The position numbers and the translations under genes were made by a program. DNA of 64,000 bases. It comes from Meconema thalassinum (lineage: Eukaryota; Arthropoda; Insecta; Orthoptera; Tettigoniidae). Position 1 is the stretch's first letter, and the number at the start of each line of letters is the position of its first letter. The stretch lies in contig OX336389.2 in NCBI GenBank assembly GCA_946902985.2, positions 795,111,307 through 795,175,306 of the forward strand, read 5' to 3'. This document shows positions 24,241 through 36,157 of this stretch, in pieces. The notes under the pieces were generated by a model that saw only the letters and a list, made by a program, of their open reading frames with translations, searched no databases and was not told the DNA's origin.

Positions 24241-24546
24241 TTTTCTAAAAGACGGGGAGTTTGAAGATTTGGATGCAGAAGATCTTTTTCTGGAGCTACA
24301 ATTATTTTGGTACGCTGTTCCGTGATCTATAAAAAGTGCATTAGAGTACTTAGCCCCGATAAGGTAGTTATATCCTAATTTAACGACGGCATATCGAATT
24401 ATGCTTACAATTCCTATAACGGTTGCGTCGGAGGAAAGGAGTTTTTCCATTTTGAAACTAATCAAACCAAGTCGTTCCGTGAAGAACTAAATCCTATTTT
24501 CATATATCCAACTTATGTTAATTGCCACTATCAACATACAAAATAG
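24241..24546. other. no gene recognised; partial interspersed repeat
   Basis: The last ~70 bp (gaactaaatcctattttcat...) match 18740-18815. No credible coding frame. Confidence 0.4.
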
Positions 24547-24913
24547 CTTGCCACGGTGGGTGAGTGGTCAACGTGTCGGTCTACTAACCCCAAGCTTGCA
24601 TATTCGTTCCTGGCCGTGGTAAGTGATTTTTGAAAGGCGGCAAAATTACGACACCATGTCATACGATGTTGGCATGTCAAAGGACCCATTTGAATTCAGT
24701 AGGCCGGGTTCATAATGCACAAATTAATCTCTGGAGTTTCCGCCAACACAAAGTTCCCCATTCCTCTTCTAGAAAGCGCTATAGTGTTCAAGGAGCTTAG
24801 ATATCTAACCTGAAGCACTTTCATAGTGCTTCAAGGAACAACGAAATCGACATGCAAGCTACCCTCTGGGTGTCAAATAAGAAAGCTTGCACCCGGCACG
24901 CGAGGCCATACGA

Positions 24914-24986
<73 letters not shown>
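24547..24986 (+). mobile_element. tRNA-derived SINE with (ATT)n tail
   Basis: A tRNA-like head (cttgccacggtgggtgagtg) is followed by a body (cgccaacacaaagttcccca, 'aagcgctatagtgttcaagg') and a tail 'ctctgggtgtcaaataagaa' leading into ~23 ATT units (24915-24986). Direct repeats aacatacaaa at 24533-24542 and 24987-24996 flank it. A second copy, split by another insertion, is at 36158-38082. Confidence 0.8.
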
Positions 24987-24989
<3 letters not shown>

Positions 24990-25850
24990 ATACAAATGAA
25001 TCCATTCAAACTTCATACTATGTGTCGGATAAGGCCCAAAAATTTATGTTTGATAAGTTTTTTGATGGCACCAACCATTGACCAAAGGGGTGGGAAAAGG
25101 TGGGTTTTCGGGAATCATTAATCATATCTCTCTTAATAGGCACAATATCAAAACCATACAAAATGGACAATATTCCCCTAATAATTACTTAAAACTTTTG
25201 TCTGAAAGAATTTTTGATATGAACCACCATTACGCCAAGGGATGAGAAAAATGATTTCGGAATTATAAGAAAATGCCAAATGCCATCAGAGGTTGCCATG
25301 ACAACACTACTAAATTGATGAGGGATGAGCCATCAGACGTTGCCATGACAATGCACTTGCACGAGATCACATTCAGTTTTCTATCTGACTAAGTCTGAAG
25401 CGGCTTCGGTGACGTAACTGGTAGTATGCTGAACTTCTGAGCCCAAGGTCGCGGGTTCAAAGTCGGCCGAAGTCGTCGGATTTTGTAAGAGCGTTAAAAA
25501 TCCCTCAGTATGCTTTCCTTTGGAGGGGAAGTTCTAACGTTCGTTGCGAGTTCCTGGTTGCGGTGGCATCTAGTAAACAAGCTCACAGCTAGGTGTCGTT
25601 GACGGTAGTATTTGGTAGCAACATAAGGAACTACTGCTTGAAATTGACCGTCTGCAGTCCTTACCTGAATTACAGACCAATACAGCCATCACAATTCACA
25701 CCGTTTATCAGACAGATTCTACACTCACCCCAAAATACAGTACACGGGGTTACATGACCGCGTTGTCGCAGCCCCTAAACTGAGGAACCAACCAAAATCT
25801 CTGCGGGAGATAACATTTTGCGTGAACAAGTAACATACCGTTAGGAAAAA
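24987..25850 (+). repeat. interspersed repeat family ABCD, copy C (5'-shortened)
   Basis: Joins the family inside the unit (gaatccattcaaacttcata), then shares the internal block, the tRNA-like module (ggtgacgtaactggtagtat ~25410) and the tail with the acacggggttacatgaccgc core (~25743) and agataacattttgcgtgaac. Confidence 0.75.
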
Positions 25851-26052
25851 AATACAATATTGGCTTAAACACAGTTTTGCTACAATTAATGAATACTCAT
25901 TCGTTCTCTAAATATTACGTAATGTTGCACGATCAGGCGCAATCTGCCTGGCAGAACACTTTTGCAACAACAAAAATCCTTCCTTAGTTGACGTTTTCGA
26001 CACACTGAAAACATATTCCCAATATTTCATGTTTCCAACTTGAAAAGTTTTC
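25851..26052. other. no gene recognised
   Basis: Spacer between copy C and the ~620-bp tandem repeat. Confidence 0.4.
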
Positions 26053-28557
26053 GCTGGGCGTGATGAGTGAGTGAGTCAGTCAGGACATTTTCTTTCATTT
26101 ATTTTTCAGAATTTCACCCCTCTCATGAACCCCTTAAATTGGATTTATGAAAAAAACGGTCGAACACTTATTTACTTATTTTTCAGCTGTTCTTCCCCCT
26201 GAGTTTGATGAGTGAGTGAGTTAGTCAGTCAGTTAGGACACTTTCTCTCCTTTTCTTCCCCAGAATTTCACCCCACCCCATTGGCCCCTTAAATTGAATT
26301 TATGGAAAAAACGTTCGAACACAGATTTACTTATATTTTAAGCTTATTTTTTCCGTTGAGTTTCAAACTCCTCGCCTATGTCGTTAAAGAGATACACGCT
26401 CCGTTAGGAATCCTTCAACCTCCACCTTTCACCCCTTTCACCTCATAATATACACCACGTCGAAAACCCCTCAGACACGTACATCATATTTTTTAATGAT
26501 GAGTTTATATGCCGTGTATCACATCCCCCACTGAAACCAATCGGGGATATTGTTATTCAATGAAATGCAGGTTTAACCCCCTTAAGATCCCTTTAAACCT
26601 GAATATCCGAAAATCCTCCCTTAGTAGACGGTTTTGACATACAATGATCATATCCCCAAACTGTCATGTTTCTAACTTCAATAACTTTTTGGCTGGGCGA
26701 TGATGAGTGAGTGATGGTTGGTTCTTATGTTTAGGAGCTGCGACAATGCGGGCATGTAGCCCCGTGTACTTTGGGTGTGTGTAGAATCTGTCTGATAACC
26801 GGTGTTAATTGTGATGACTGTATTAGTGTGTGTTATCTGTTTTTTAATTTAAGTCCTGCAATTTAGAATTTTTTCAAATAGTTCCTAATTTTGCCGCCAA
26901 AGGCCACCGTCAACGACTACTAGGCTAAGTTCAGAACTCAGCTACTAGACGCCACCGCAGTCGTCTCTTGGCAACGAACATAGAAACCTAAGAGCGTTGT
27001 TTACATTCTTAGCATATCCAATTTAGCTTCAGACAGGTGCAATTAGTGGAAGGTTCTTTAACATGCCATAAATCTATGACATGGGACCGCCGGCTTTACT
27101 TCCCCTCCGAAGGAAGGCATACTGAGGGAATTTTAACGCTCTTAATAAATCCGACGGCTTCGGCCAGGTTTGAACCCGCTATCGCGGGAATAGAAGCTCA
27201 GCATGCTACCAACTACGCCACCGAAGCCGCCTGAGTGAGTGAGTGAGTCAGGACATTTTCTTTCAATTTTCTTTTATCAGAATTTCACCCCTCCCCATGA
27301 ACCCCTTAAATTTGATAGATGAAAAAAAACTGTCGAACAGCTATTTACTTATTTTTAAGCAGTTTTTCCCCCTGAGTTTGATGAGTGAGTCAGTCAATCA
27401 GTTAGGACACTTTCTTTCCTGTTTATTTCCCCTGAATTTCACCACTCCCCATGGGCCCCTTAAATTGGATTCATGAAAAAACGGTCAAACACCTATTTAC
27501 TTATTTTTATACTGATTTTTTTCCGCTGAGTTTCAAACTCCTCGCCTATGTCGTTTAAGAGATACACGCTCCGTTAGGAACCCTTCAACCCCCTCTTTTC
27601 ACCCCTTTCACCTCATAATATACATCACATCGGAAAACCCTCAGACACGTGCCTTCTTATTTTTAATAATGGGTTTATATGCCGAGTAACAACCCATCCC
27701 CCAATGAAACCAATCGGGAGATATTGCTATTCAATGAAATGCAGGTCTACCCCCTTAACACCTCTTTAGAACCTGAATATCCAAAAATCCTCCCTTAGTG
27801 GGCGTTTTCGGCCCTTGAGGAAGCTGCATACCAAATTCCATTCCATTTTGGCTGGGCGATGATGAGCGAGTGAGTGAGTGAGTCAGGACATTTTCTTTCA
27901 ATTTTCTATTTTCAGAATTTCACACCTTCCCATGAACCCCTTAAATTTGATTTATGAAAAAAAAACTGTCGAACAGCTTTGTACTTATTTTTAAGCAGTT
28001 TTGTCCCGCTGAGTTTGATGAGTGAGTCAGTCTGTCAATCAGTTAGGGCACTTTCTTTCCTGTTTTTTTTTTCCCCAGAATTTCACCTCTCCCCATGGGC
28101 CACTTAAATTGGATTTATGAAAATACGGTCAAACACCTATTTACTTATTTGTATGCTGATTTTTCCCCGCTGAGTTTCAAACTCCTCGCCTATGCCGTTT
28201 AAGAGATACACGCTCTGTTAAGAATCCTTCAACCCCCACTTTTCATCCCTTTCACCTCATAATATACACCACATTGAAAAACCCTCAGACACGCGTCTTC
28301 TTATTTTTAATGATGAGTTTATATGCCGAGTAACACATCCCCCAATGAAACCAATCGGGAGATATTACTATTCAATGAGATGCAGGTCTACCCCATTAAC
28401 ACCCCTTTAGAACCTAAATATCCAAAAATCCTTACTTAAAGGGCGTTTGAGGCCCTTGAGGAAGCTGCATACCAAATTTCATTCCAATCCGTTCGGTGGT
28501 TTCTGAGATTTCGTGATGAATGAATGAGTCAATGAGTGAGTGGTATTTGAGCTTTAT
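26053..28557 (+). repeat. ~620-bp tandem repeat, three units plus partial
   Basis: Units begin around ctgggcg(a)tgatgagtgagt (26053, ~26694/27237, ~27850) and continue with 'gtcaggacattttctttca', 'tttcaaactcctcgcctatg', 'cacgctccgttaggaa' and 'gatattgctattcaatgaaa'. Within each unit the (gagt)n / 'gtcagtcagttaggacac' motif occurs twice. The first junction is opened by an inverted repeat insertion (26705-27236). Confidence 0.75.
26705..27236 (-). repeat. inverted ABCD-related tail and tRNA-like module inserted in the tandem repeat
   Basis: Reverse complement of the 3' part of the ABCD family: 'gcgggcatgtagccccgtgt' (~26750), 'ccaccgtcaacgactact' and the tRNA-like end 'aactacgccaccgaagccgc' (~27210). 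(gagt)n sequence lies on both sides and could be the target duplication. Confidence 0.65.
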
Positions 28558-28570
28558 ATAATAGATAGAT

Positions 28571-28906
28571 GTAAGCCTCCGTGGCTTAGGCGGCAGCACA
28601 CCGGCCTCTCATCACTGGGTCCGTGGTTCAAATCCCGGTCACTCCATGCGAGATCTGTGCTGGACAAAACGGAGGCAGACAGGTTTTTCTCCGGGTACTC
28701 CGGTTTTCCCTGTCAAAATTCAAACTTCATTCCAGCAACACTCTGTAACTATCATTTCATTTCATCTGTCATTCATTTAACCATTGCCCCAGGGGAGTGC
28801 TTCAGGCCTCGGCAGAAGGCACAGTTAATATCCTCGCCGATAGATGGGGGCTTAATTCATTCCATTCCTGACCCGGTCGGAGACTGGAAGCAGGCTGTGG
28901 ATTTTC
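28571..28906 (+). mobile_element. tRNA-derived SINE, full length
   Basis: Starts gtaagcctccgtggcttagg (A box tggcttaggcgg) with B box gtggttcaaatcccgg. The body contains 'ttctccgggtactccggttt' and ends 'gcaggctgtggattttc'. A perfect 13-bp duplication, ataatagatagat, flanks it (28558-28570, 28907-28919). The same family occurs on the minus strand at 40453-40780. Confidence 0.85.
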
Positions 28907-28919
28907 ATAATAGATAGAT

Positions 28920-29250
28920 AAGATTATTTTCATAAACAGTAGTGGTGGTCATTTGTGCTGTTTTAGGAAAACGCCAACGAACTGTTAGTTTGTTATAAAC
29001 AACTGTTTTCCCAAACAGTTTGAAAACAAGAGGTTATAAAATTCGTTCACAAGTCAGTACGGCAGAAGCGGATTTACCATCGAAGTAAAAGATTTCGCAA
29101 ACAGTTGGAAGACAGCAGGTCATTCGTTCACACTTCATAAGGGGACTCGGTGATAGACGAGTGAGTCACACGCACAAGGGAGCTGTGAGATACTAAAGAT
29201 ATTTCTCCACCTTTCACTGTAACTTGATTCGTTGCGTAATATCTTGACAG
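28920..29250. other. no gene recognised
   Basis: Spacer between two SINEs with no recognisable feature. Confidence 0.4.
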
Positions 29251-29260
29251 TAGACACTGA

Positions 29261-29504
29261 GGCTGGCTGCGTGGCTCAGCGGTAACGTTCTCGCTTGCTA
29301 AGCCCAAGGTTGCAGGATCGAATCCTGGCGCAGCCAGTTGGCGCTTGAGGGTGCACAAAGGCGAGGGAGCCTTGTCAGTAGATTTACTGGCACGTTAAGA
29401 TCACCTTTGGGGCAAAATTCTGGCAACCCGACGTCCTTACAAGCCAGAGAAGTTATAAGGGACGTAAAATAACATTATTATTAGTCTATTATAATTATTA
29501 TTAT
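29261..29504 (+). mobile_element. tRNA-derived SINE with near-intact tRNA head
   Basis: The head at ~29266-29336 keeps a perfect 7-bp acceptor pairing (ggctgcg / cgcagcc) and an intact B box (ggatcgaatcc), but its anticodon stem is mispaired. It is followed by a SINE body (tactggcacgttaagatcac) and an ATT-rich tail. Direct repeats tagacactga at 29251-29260 and 29505-29514 flank it. Confidence 0.8.
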
Positions 29505-29514
29505 TAGACACTGA

Positions 29515-30170
29515 CAGGCAACACAAGCTGATGGCTGACAAAATACTTGTATGAAGGCTACACGGGTAGAACAGGGAGATGAGTGAGACTCCACTCGTAG
29601 GCAAAGTCAATACAATCAAATTAGTTATTGTTGTTTTAAGGAAAGGAACGACGAGGTCATCTGCCCCTCTCAACGCAGATTAAAATATACAAATTTGGAA
29701 TGGAATTTAAAATGTAGAGGTGGTCATCTAAATTTCAAAAGACTGAAAATTAATTTTTAAAAATTAAATAAAACTAATAATTATAAAAATAAACAAAAAT
29801 TACGGAAAAACAAAAAATGCAGAATTCAAAAAGAACAAGTCTTTGAGTCAATGTATAGTGGAAAAATTTAGATTGAAATCAAATTAACATGCAGTATAAA
29901 CAAGAAACCAGTCAGCTGGAACACTAAAATAATTTTCTTCTTCTTCTTCATCGTCTTATGCTTTCCGTGAAGTAAGTTTGAGTCTTGGCTCATGGCTAGT
30001 GGTTTCATGGAGAACCAAAACAAAGTATTTGTATCTTCCATCCGTAATTGGATGACCTTCGGGGTAGCACGGTGGCAGCGCATTTGCTTCTGGAGGGAGA
30101 CGAGTGGAGACAAATCTGGACTAATTGCGTTTAAAATTTCGTCTTTGTTGTTTTCTACCTCTTTTTATTA
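29515..30170. other. no gene recognised
   Basis: AT-rich spacer. A short frame at 29992-30360 runs into repeat copy D and shows no domain. Confidence 0.4.
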
Positions 30171-31250
30171 TAAATATAATATAGATATATCACTTTCTTG
30201 TGGACACGATAACTACCGCAATTTTTCACCAATCACTTTGATATTTTTACATCATATGTATCCCTATAAAGTCTCGGTCGAGGTCGTTAATGGGCACAAT
30301 CGGTCGACGGGGGTGAAAATGGGTGGCTTCTTTTTTCGAAAAAATGAAATATCTCTATAACTCTCTTAATATTTGAAATATCGAATCCATTCAAAGTTCA
30401 TACTGTTTGTCGGATAAGGCCCAAAACTTTATGTTTGAAAAGTTGTTTGATAGCACCAACTATTGACCAAAGGGGTGGGAAAAAGGGGGATTTTCGGGAA
30501 ACATTAATCATATCTCTCTTAATAGACACAATATCTCTATCAAAACCGTACAACATGGACAATATTCCCCTAATAATTACCTAAAACTTTTGTCTGAAAG
30601 AATTTTCGATATGACCCACCATTACGCCAAGGGATGAGAAATATTATTTCGGAATTATAAGAAAAAGCCAAGAGCCATCAGAGGTTGCCATGACAACACT
30701 ACCGTACTAAATTGATGAGGGATGAGCCATCAAACGTTGCCATGACAACGCACTTGCACGAGATCACATTCAGTTTTCCATCTGACTAAGTGTGAAGCGG
30801 CTTCGGTGACGTAACTGGTAGTATGCTGAACTTCTATGCCCAAGGTCGCGGGTTGAAAGCCGGCCAAAGTCGTCGGATTTTCTGAGAGGGCTAATAATCA
30901 CTCAGTATGCTTTCCTTTGGAGGGGAAGGTCCAACGTTCGTTGCGAGTTGCTGGTTGTGGTGGCATCTAGTAGCCAAGTTCACAGCTAGGTGTCGTTGAC
31001 GGTAGTATTTGGTAGCAACATTAGGAACTACTGCTTGAAATTGACCGTCTGCAGTCCTTAACTGAATTACAGACTAATACAGCCATCACAATTCACACCG
31101 TTTATCAGACAGAGTCTACACTCACCCAACGTACACGGGGTTACATGACCGCGTTGTCGGAGTCCCTAAACTGAGGAACCAACCAAAATCTCTGCGGGAG
31201 ATAAAATTTTGCGTGAAGAAGTATCAGACCGTTAGATAGTTACACATCAG
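30171..31250 (+). repeat. interspersed repeat family ABCD, copy D
   Basis: Shares gacacgataactaccgcaat, the internal block, the tRNA-like module (~30805-30860) and the tail with acacggggttacatgaccgc (~31134) and ataaaattttgcgtgaagaa. Best guide to the full unit together with B. Confidence 0.75.
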
Positions 31251-32159
31251 TGTCGAAACCTTGCATAAGGACAGTGTGACCACAAGTATAAAAATGGACC
31301 CCAAATGACGAGAAGGTTACCGTGCCCATAAGACAATAATATGTTTGAAATATGCATAAAATGACGAAAAACAAAGTTAATTAAGCTCCAATTATAACAT
31401 ACTTTCTCGCAATAAATGAGGTCTGATCCTGGTACGAAAACCTGCATATTCTGGCTATTTTCGCCTATCCCCAAGTTTGCCCGGTGAAATCTACCTCCGC
31501 CTTCCGGCGTGCCGAGAGGACTTTTTTAATGTCATTAGTATTTAACTGAGGTAATTTTATATCAGTATTTCAATTGTGTTGGCAACGTGTCCAATTTTAT
31601 TGGTCCGTCCACAGTATATGCAAGTTAATTACTTCTTGAGATTATGGTTATTATTATTTTATCAGATTTATCCCGTTATTATTATTATAATTATTATTTT
31701 TGTTATCATTATTATTGTTATAATTATTTATATTTTTGGACATATTTAATTTGAGGGGTAATGTACATTTTTTCCTGACGATGGTATTCTGATGCTTCGT
31801 TTAATTCTAAGCAGTGGTTTTTTGGCGGTTCTAGGCCCTCCTCCTTCTCACTCCCCTCAAAAGATGGCGGTGGTGCGCAACGACGTATATGGCGCGCTTT
31901 TCAAATAAAGCTGATGAGCATGGCTTAACCAAGCCTATGCTAGTTATTCTGACGTCATGCAAAGCAGGAGCCACAACTGAACGTTCGGCTACGCTGACCC
32001 TTTAGTCAAGTAAGATTCGAGATATCTCGGGAACCCATGGTTCAATTTTGGCGTGTGACATATCGTAGGACTTGGGGTGACACCCCCTTTTCGAATGTAT
32101 TTTTGAAATGTTGACAAAGGACCTAACGACACTTTTGTTCATATCTAGCGAACCAATCA
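31251..32159. other. no gene recognised
   Basis: The first ~40 bp still match the end of copy B (ccttgcataaggacagtgtg). The rest is AT-rich with TTA-rich simple sequence around 31645-31735 and no credible coding frame. Confidence 0.4.
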
Positions 32160-33075
32160 TGCTAGGGACTTGTATGAGGGGTCCTAGCACTTGGGGTGAT
32201 TTTCCCCTTGGGGGGGGGTGAAACTACCCCCGAAATTGAAGAATCAATATCTTGGAAACTAAGAACCCTGAATTTTGCGTGGTAGCTAAAAAAATAGGTC
32301 ATGACATACGATTTTACCCCCGATAGGCCATTTCACCCCTAAAACAGTAAATAGTAATTTTATGGAAAAAAGGTGTCAAATACTTAAAAATGATAAATGA
32401 ACCTAAGGTCTATTGTTTTTTGTGAAAATAATAGGGGGGTGGAAACTACCCCAAAATTAAAAAATTGATATCTTGAAAACTAAGAACCCTAAACTTAGTT
32501 GTGGTAGCTTTAAACATAGGTCATGACATACGCTTTAACCACGATAGGTCATTTCACCCCTAAAATAGTAAATAGTAATGTTACAGTAAAATAGGTGTTA
32601 AACACTTAAAAAAGATAAATGAACCTAAGATCTTTTGTTTTGGTGAAAAGTAGCAGGGGGATGAAAACTACCCCAAAATTGAAAAATTGATATCTTGGAA
32701 ACTAAGAACCCTAAAATTAGGTGTGGTACTTTACTTTAAACATAGGTCATGACATATTTTACGCTTTTACCACGATAGGTCATTTCACCCCTAAAATAGT
32801 AAATAGTAATGTTACAGGAAAAAAAGCTGTTAAACACTTAAACATGATAAATGAACCTAAGAGCTTTTGTTTTTGATGAAAAGGAGTAGGGGGGTGAAAT
32901 CTACCCCAAAATTGAAAGATGTATATCTTGAAAACTAAGAACCGTAAAATTAGGTGTGATAGCTCAAAAATTGGTCATTAAATACTCTTTTACCACGATA
33001 GGTCATTTTGCCCGTAAAACAATGAATGTAGATTTTACAGGGAAAAATGGGAACCAATAATCAGATTTGGAAGGT
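32160..33075. repeat. ~225-bp satellite, diverged array
   Basis: The phrases 'gaaactacccc', 'atatcttggaaactaagaac', 'ataggtcatgacatacg' and 'catttcacccctaaaa' recur in order every ~220-235 bp, roughly four units. It is the same family as 49740-50735 in the palindrome arms but more diverged. Confidence 0.8.
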
Positions 33076-34119
33076 GCTATAGTACTCTGGGTGACAATCC
33101 CTTATTGATTTTTTTCTATATTTTGCCAAAGGGCCTCATTATACATTTTCAAAAATCAGATTTTTATGTTTTAATTTATTTTAATATTTTTTTTACTAGA
33201 TAGAGACAGTACCGGTTGTGTTTAAACGAGCATGTCGCCGACCACGGTGGACATGTCTAACGGATGAATTTATATTTTGCGAAGCATTGATCGGAGAGGG
33301 TTATGTGACGACTTGTTTTATGAGTATTTTTATGATTTTTCCTAGGACTTGCCATGGCGCACTATTTCTTTTTATGGCTTATGAATTTTCCCAGAAAGAT
33401 TGAAAACAACAACTTTTGTTTCTCTTAATATATTACCAACCCATATGTTAGATGTTTATGCTGAGTGATGAAACATAGCTAGGTAGAGATATTACATCAG
33501 ATATTACATCATGAACTTTAGTCAGAATATTCTTTTATTTATTCTCCGTAGGCTACAATATGATGATGTAGCCTTGTCAAAGACTGACAAGTCTTTGACC
33601 ATTGAAACTTGTATTTAGACCTGACCGCAGTACATAGGGAGTATAGGTTTCAGGCATGGCATGATAATTGGTGTACACAAAATCCAATTTATTGATTCAA
33701 GAATTAGGAGTAATCTTTAATTGATTGGTTATAGAGGGTAGCTAAGAAAACAAGATGGTGACTACACTGAACCAAACCGAACCAATAGAATTCTTTTTGG
33801 ATGTCTAATGTTACTTGCTAACCATTTTGTGCTGCAGCGGTAAACACTTTTGACTGTTGCACTGGATGTCTTAACTCGATTTATAGCTTTGAGGCTTAGA
33901 ACGAACCAAAATGAGAAAGACGGTCATGGTGGTGTAGTGGTTAAGCTGTTAGCCCTTGACTAAGGTAGACCAGGGATTGATTTTAGGTTAATACTCATGT
34001 CATAAACATATAAAAATAGCAGGGATAATGTTTAAGACTGATTACACTTGTATCTTTTTCAAATTATTACTTGGATTACATTTAGATTTTAGAATTTATA
34101 TTTATGATTTTAGATTTTG
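33076..34119. other. no gene recognised; possible tRNA-like repeat head
   Basis: Mostly AT-rich. A tRNA-like A/B-box pair (tggtggtgtagtggttaagc ... accagggattgattt, ~33930-33985) suggests a SINE head. A short frame at 33218-33403 has no domain. Confidence 0.4.
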
Positions 34120-34500
34120 CAAAAAGAGCTAACCATAATGCCATGACTTTAAATTTTCGGTAACTAAATATTACAGAAAGAAATATAAGGATTTGTATTC
34201 CTTGGAATTACATTTCCTTTACTATGAATTATTTATTTTTAGATTTTAGATTTTAAATTTTACGTTTTAGATTTAATAATTTACATTTTTATATTTTTTA
34301 TTTATTTTAGATTTTGTGAAAAGACCAAACCATAATGTCGTTGACTGAAAATGTTTGGTAACTAATTATTAAAGAAAGGCATATAATGATTTGTATTACT
34401 TGGAATTATGTTTTCTATACTATATTTTATTTTATTTTAGATTTTAGAATTTAGATATTGGATTTTAGATTTTAGGTAAAGACCAAACTAATATTGACTA
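34120..34500. repeat. ~200-bp tandem duplication with ATTTTAG-rich sequence
   Basis: 'accataatgccatgacttt' with 'ggatttgtattccttggaat' (34120-34260) recurs as 'accataatgtcgttgactg' with 'tgatttgtattacttggaat' (34325-34440). Each is followed by degenerate attttaga runs. Confidence 0.65.
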
Positions 34501-34769
34501 TTTATTTGACACTGGTATGTAGATAGAAAGATGACTAGACTAATGTTAAGATGAATTTTTAGGTGTTGACTGGCCTTGCAATAAGAATTGACTAACCAGA
34601 CATGAGTTAAAAACCAACAAAACACTTTGGCGACTATGTTTGTTATTGACCAGTGAGTAGGGTTTTAGAAAAACTGTTTGCTATTTTGTGTTATATACAA
34701 CAAATGCTTAGACCTACTGAGCGACTGTTTGCTGAACAAGTCATTATACCAGAGACAATTAGGATACTT

Positions 34770-35270
34770 ACGTAGCTCAGGCAAGGAAAGCATTTCTACA
34801 GAAGCTGTTGACATGGAATATAGATTTAGGTATTAGGAAGTCATTTTTGAAGGCCTTTGTCTGGAGCGTGGCACTCTATGAAAGTGAAACTTGGACTATT
34901 GGTGTAGCAGAGAAGTGGAGAATTGAAGTGTTTGAAATGTGATGTAACAGGAGAATGATGAAGATTAGATGGGTAAGTAGGGTTACAAACAAAGAGGTAC
35001 TAGTGGGAGAAAAGAGATGTTTCTGGTGACTGCTAATAATGACAAGAGATAGGTTGGTAGGACACATACTAAGACACAAAGGAATAGCAAGCTTAGGTAT
35101 GGAAGGAAGGATTGAGGACAAGAACTGTGGGGGAGACCAAGGTTAGAATATGTTAAACAGATAGCCTTGGATGTAGGGTGTGGTACCTATAGAGAGATGA
35201 AACGATTAGCTCAGGACAGGGAGGCATGAAGATCTGTATCAAACCAGTCAAAAGACTGAAGACTCAAACA
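34770..35270 (+). pseudogene. non-LTR retrotransposon 3' fragment (RT C-terminus)
   Basis: Translation with interruptions gives 'KAFVWSVALYESETWTI', 'RRMMKIRW' and 'RLVGHILRH', then a basic 'GRIED' region, the characteristic order downstream of the RT in insect LINEs. Stops and frameshifts throughout. It ends near 'aagactgaagactcaaac'. It is a different lineage from the fragment at 16772-17632. Confidence 0.75.
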
Positions 35271-35557
35271 ATAACATGTATATCTCACCAAAATAATGTT
35301 GTGTAACGGTAAATGTTAGTCAACGAACAGTATTGCATTACAAAACCCCATGACACGATAACTAACAGCTTTTCTAAAATTATTTTAAAATGCCTTTAAC
35401 CCTATATTTAACACCCAGTTCACAAGACTCATAACTGGAATGTTATGGTAAAACAAAACAAAATCTACATTTCAAAACAAGCAAGTGGTTTAGTCAATGT
35501 ACACTGGAAAAAGTTTTGTAAACACTCAAGTCCACAAGACTAATTAAATTAGTAACT

Positions 35558-35642
35558 ATCAGGAAGGCCGAGTGGTTAAGGTGTTTGACTTAAGATCAAA
35601 TTTTCTGTACAAGGAAGCAAGGGTTCGAATCTCTTACCTCAC
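35558..35642 (+). pseudogene. tRNA-Leu relic
   Basis: Aligns with the tRNA-Leu(UAA) at 54316-54403: aaggccgagtggttaaggtg, the anticodon arm tttgacttaagatcaaa and aagcaagggttcgaat are retained. The acceptor stem no longer pairs (atcagga against acctcac) and the T stem is broken. Flanking sequence on both sides also matches, so it belongs to a duplicated locus rather than an isolated retro-copy. Confidence 0.8.
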
Positions 35643-36157
35643 ATAACTATTGCCTTAACATGGCTTGGCCACACTGTATTATTATGATACTCGGTACACA
35701 AAGCATAGATAGAGTGTATTGTTTAAGGCCACTCTCTTTCCGAACATAGTTAGAGACAGTTGATGGTTAACAATTGCATTAATAGTGGGACATGGGGATA
35801 GCAATTAAGAAAAACAGCCAATACCCATACAATATTTCTATTATTTAGCTTTTTTTACAATAGTTACACACTGCATACAACACTTTCTCCTTACCATTGC
35901 TTGTTATAGCTTTTTAAACACAACGCTTGTTGTAGATCTTTTTCCACAGCGAACAATAGGTATAAAATCGTCATCCTCTTGTTTTTCATTATTATCACTA
36001 TCATCATCATGATCATGATGATCATCATCATCTTTATCGCTAGCATTATAATCCTCATGAAAGCATCATGCTCCTCCTCCTCATCATCATCTTTATCACT
36101 ATCATTAAAATCATCATCATTGTAATTATCATAACTACTACTATATAGTCCTTTTTG

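Noticed and set aside
24187..24465. 92-codon minus-strand ORF as a transposase fragment
   Set aside because: I found no catalytic or zinc-binding motif, and it overlaps the end of a tandem repeat unit.
24821..25121. Poly-Ile ORFs on both strands
   Set aside because: (ATT)n microsatellite forming the SINE tail.
29266..29336. Possible functional tRNA with perfect acceptor stem
   Set aside because: The anticodon stem does not pair, and the sequence is followed by a SINE body and flanked by a 10-bp target duplication.
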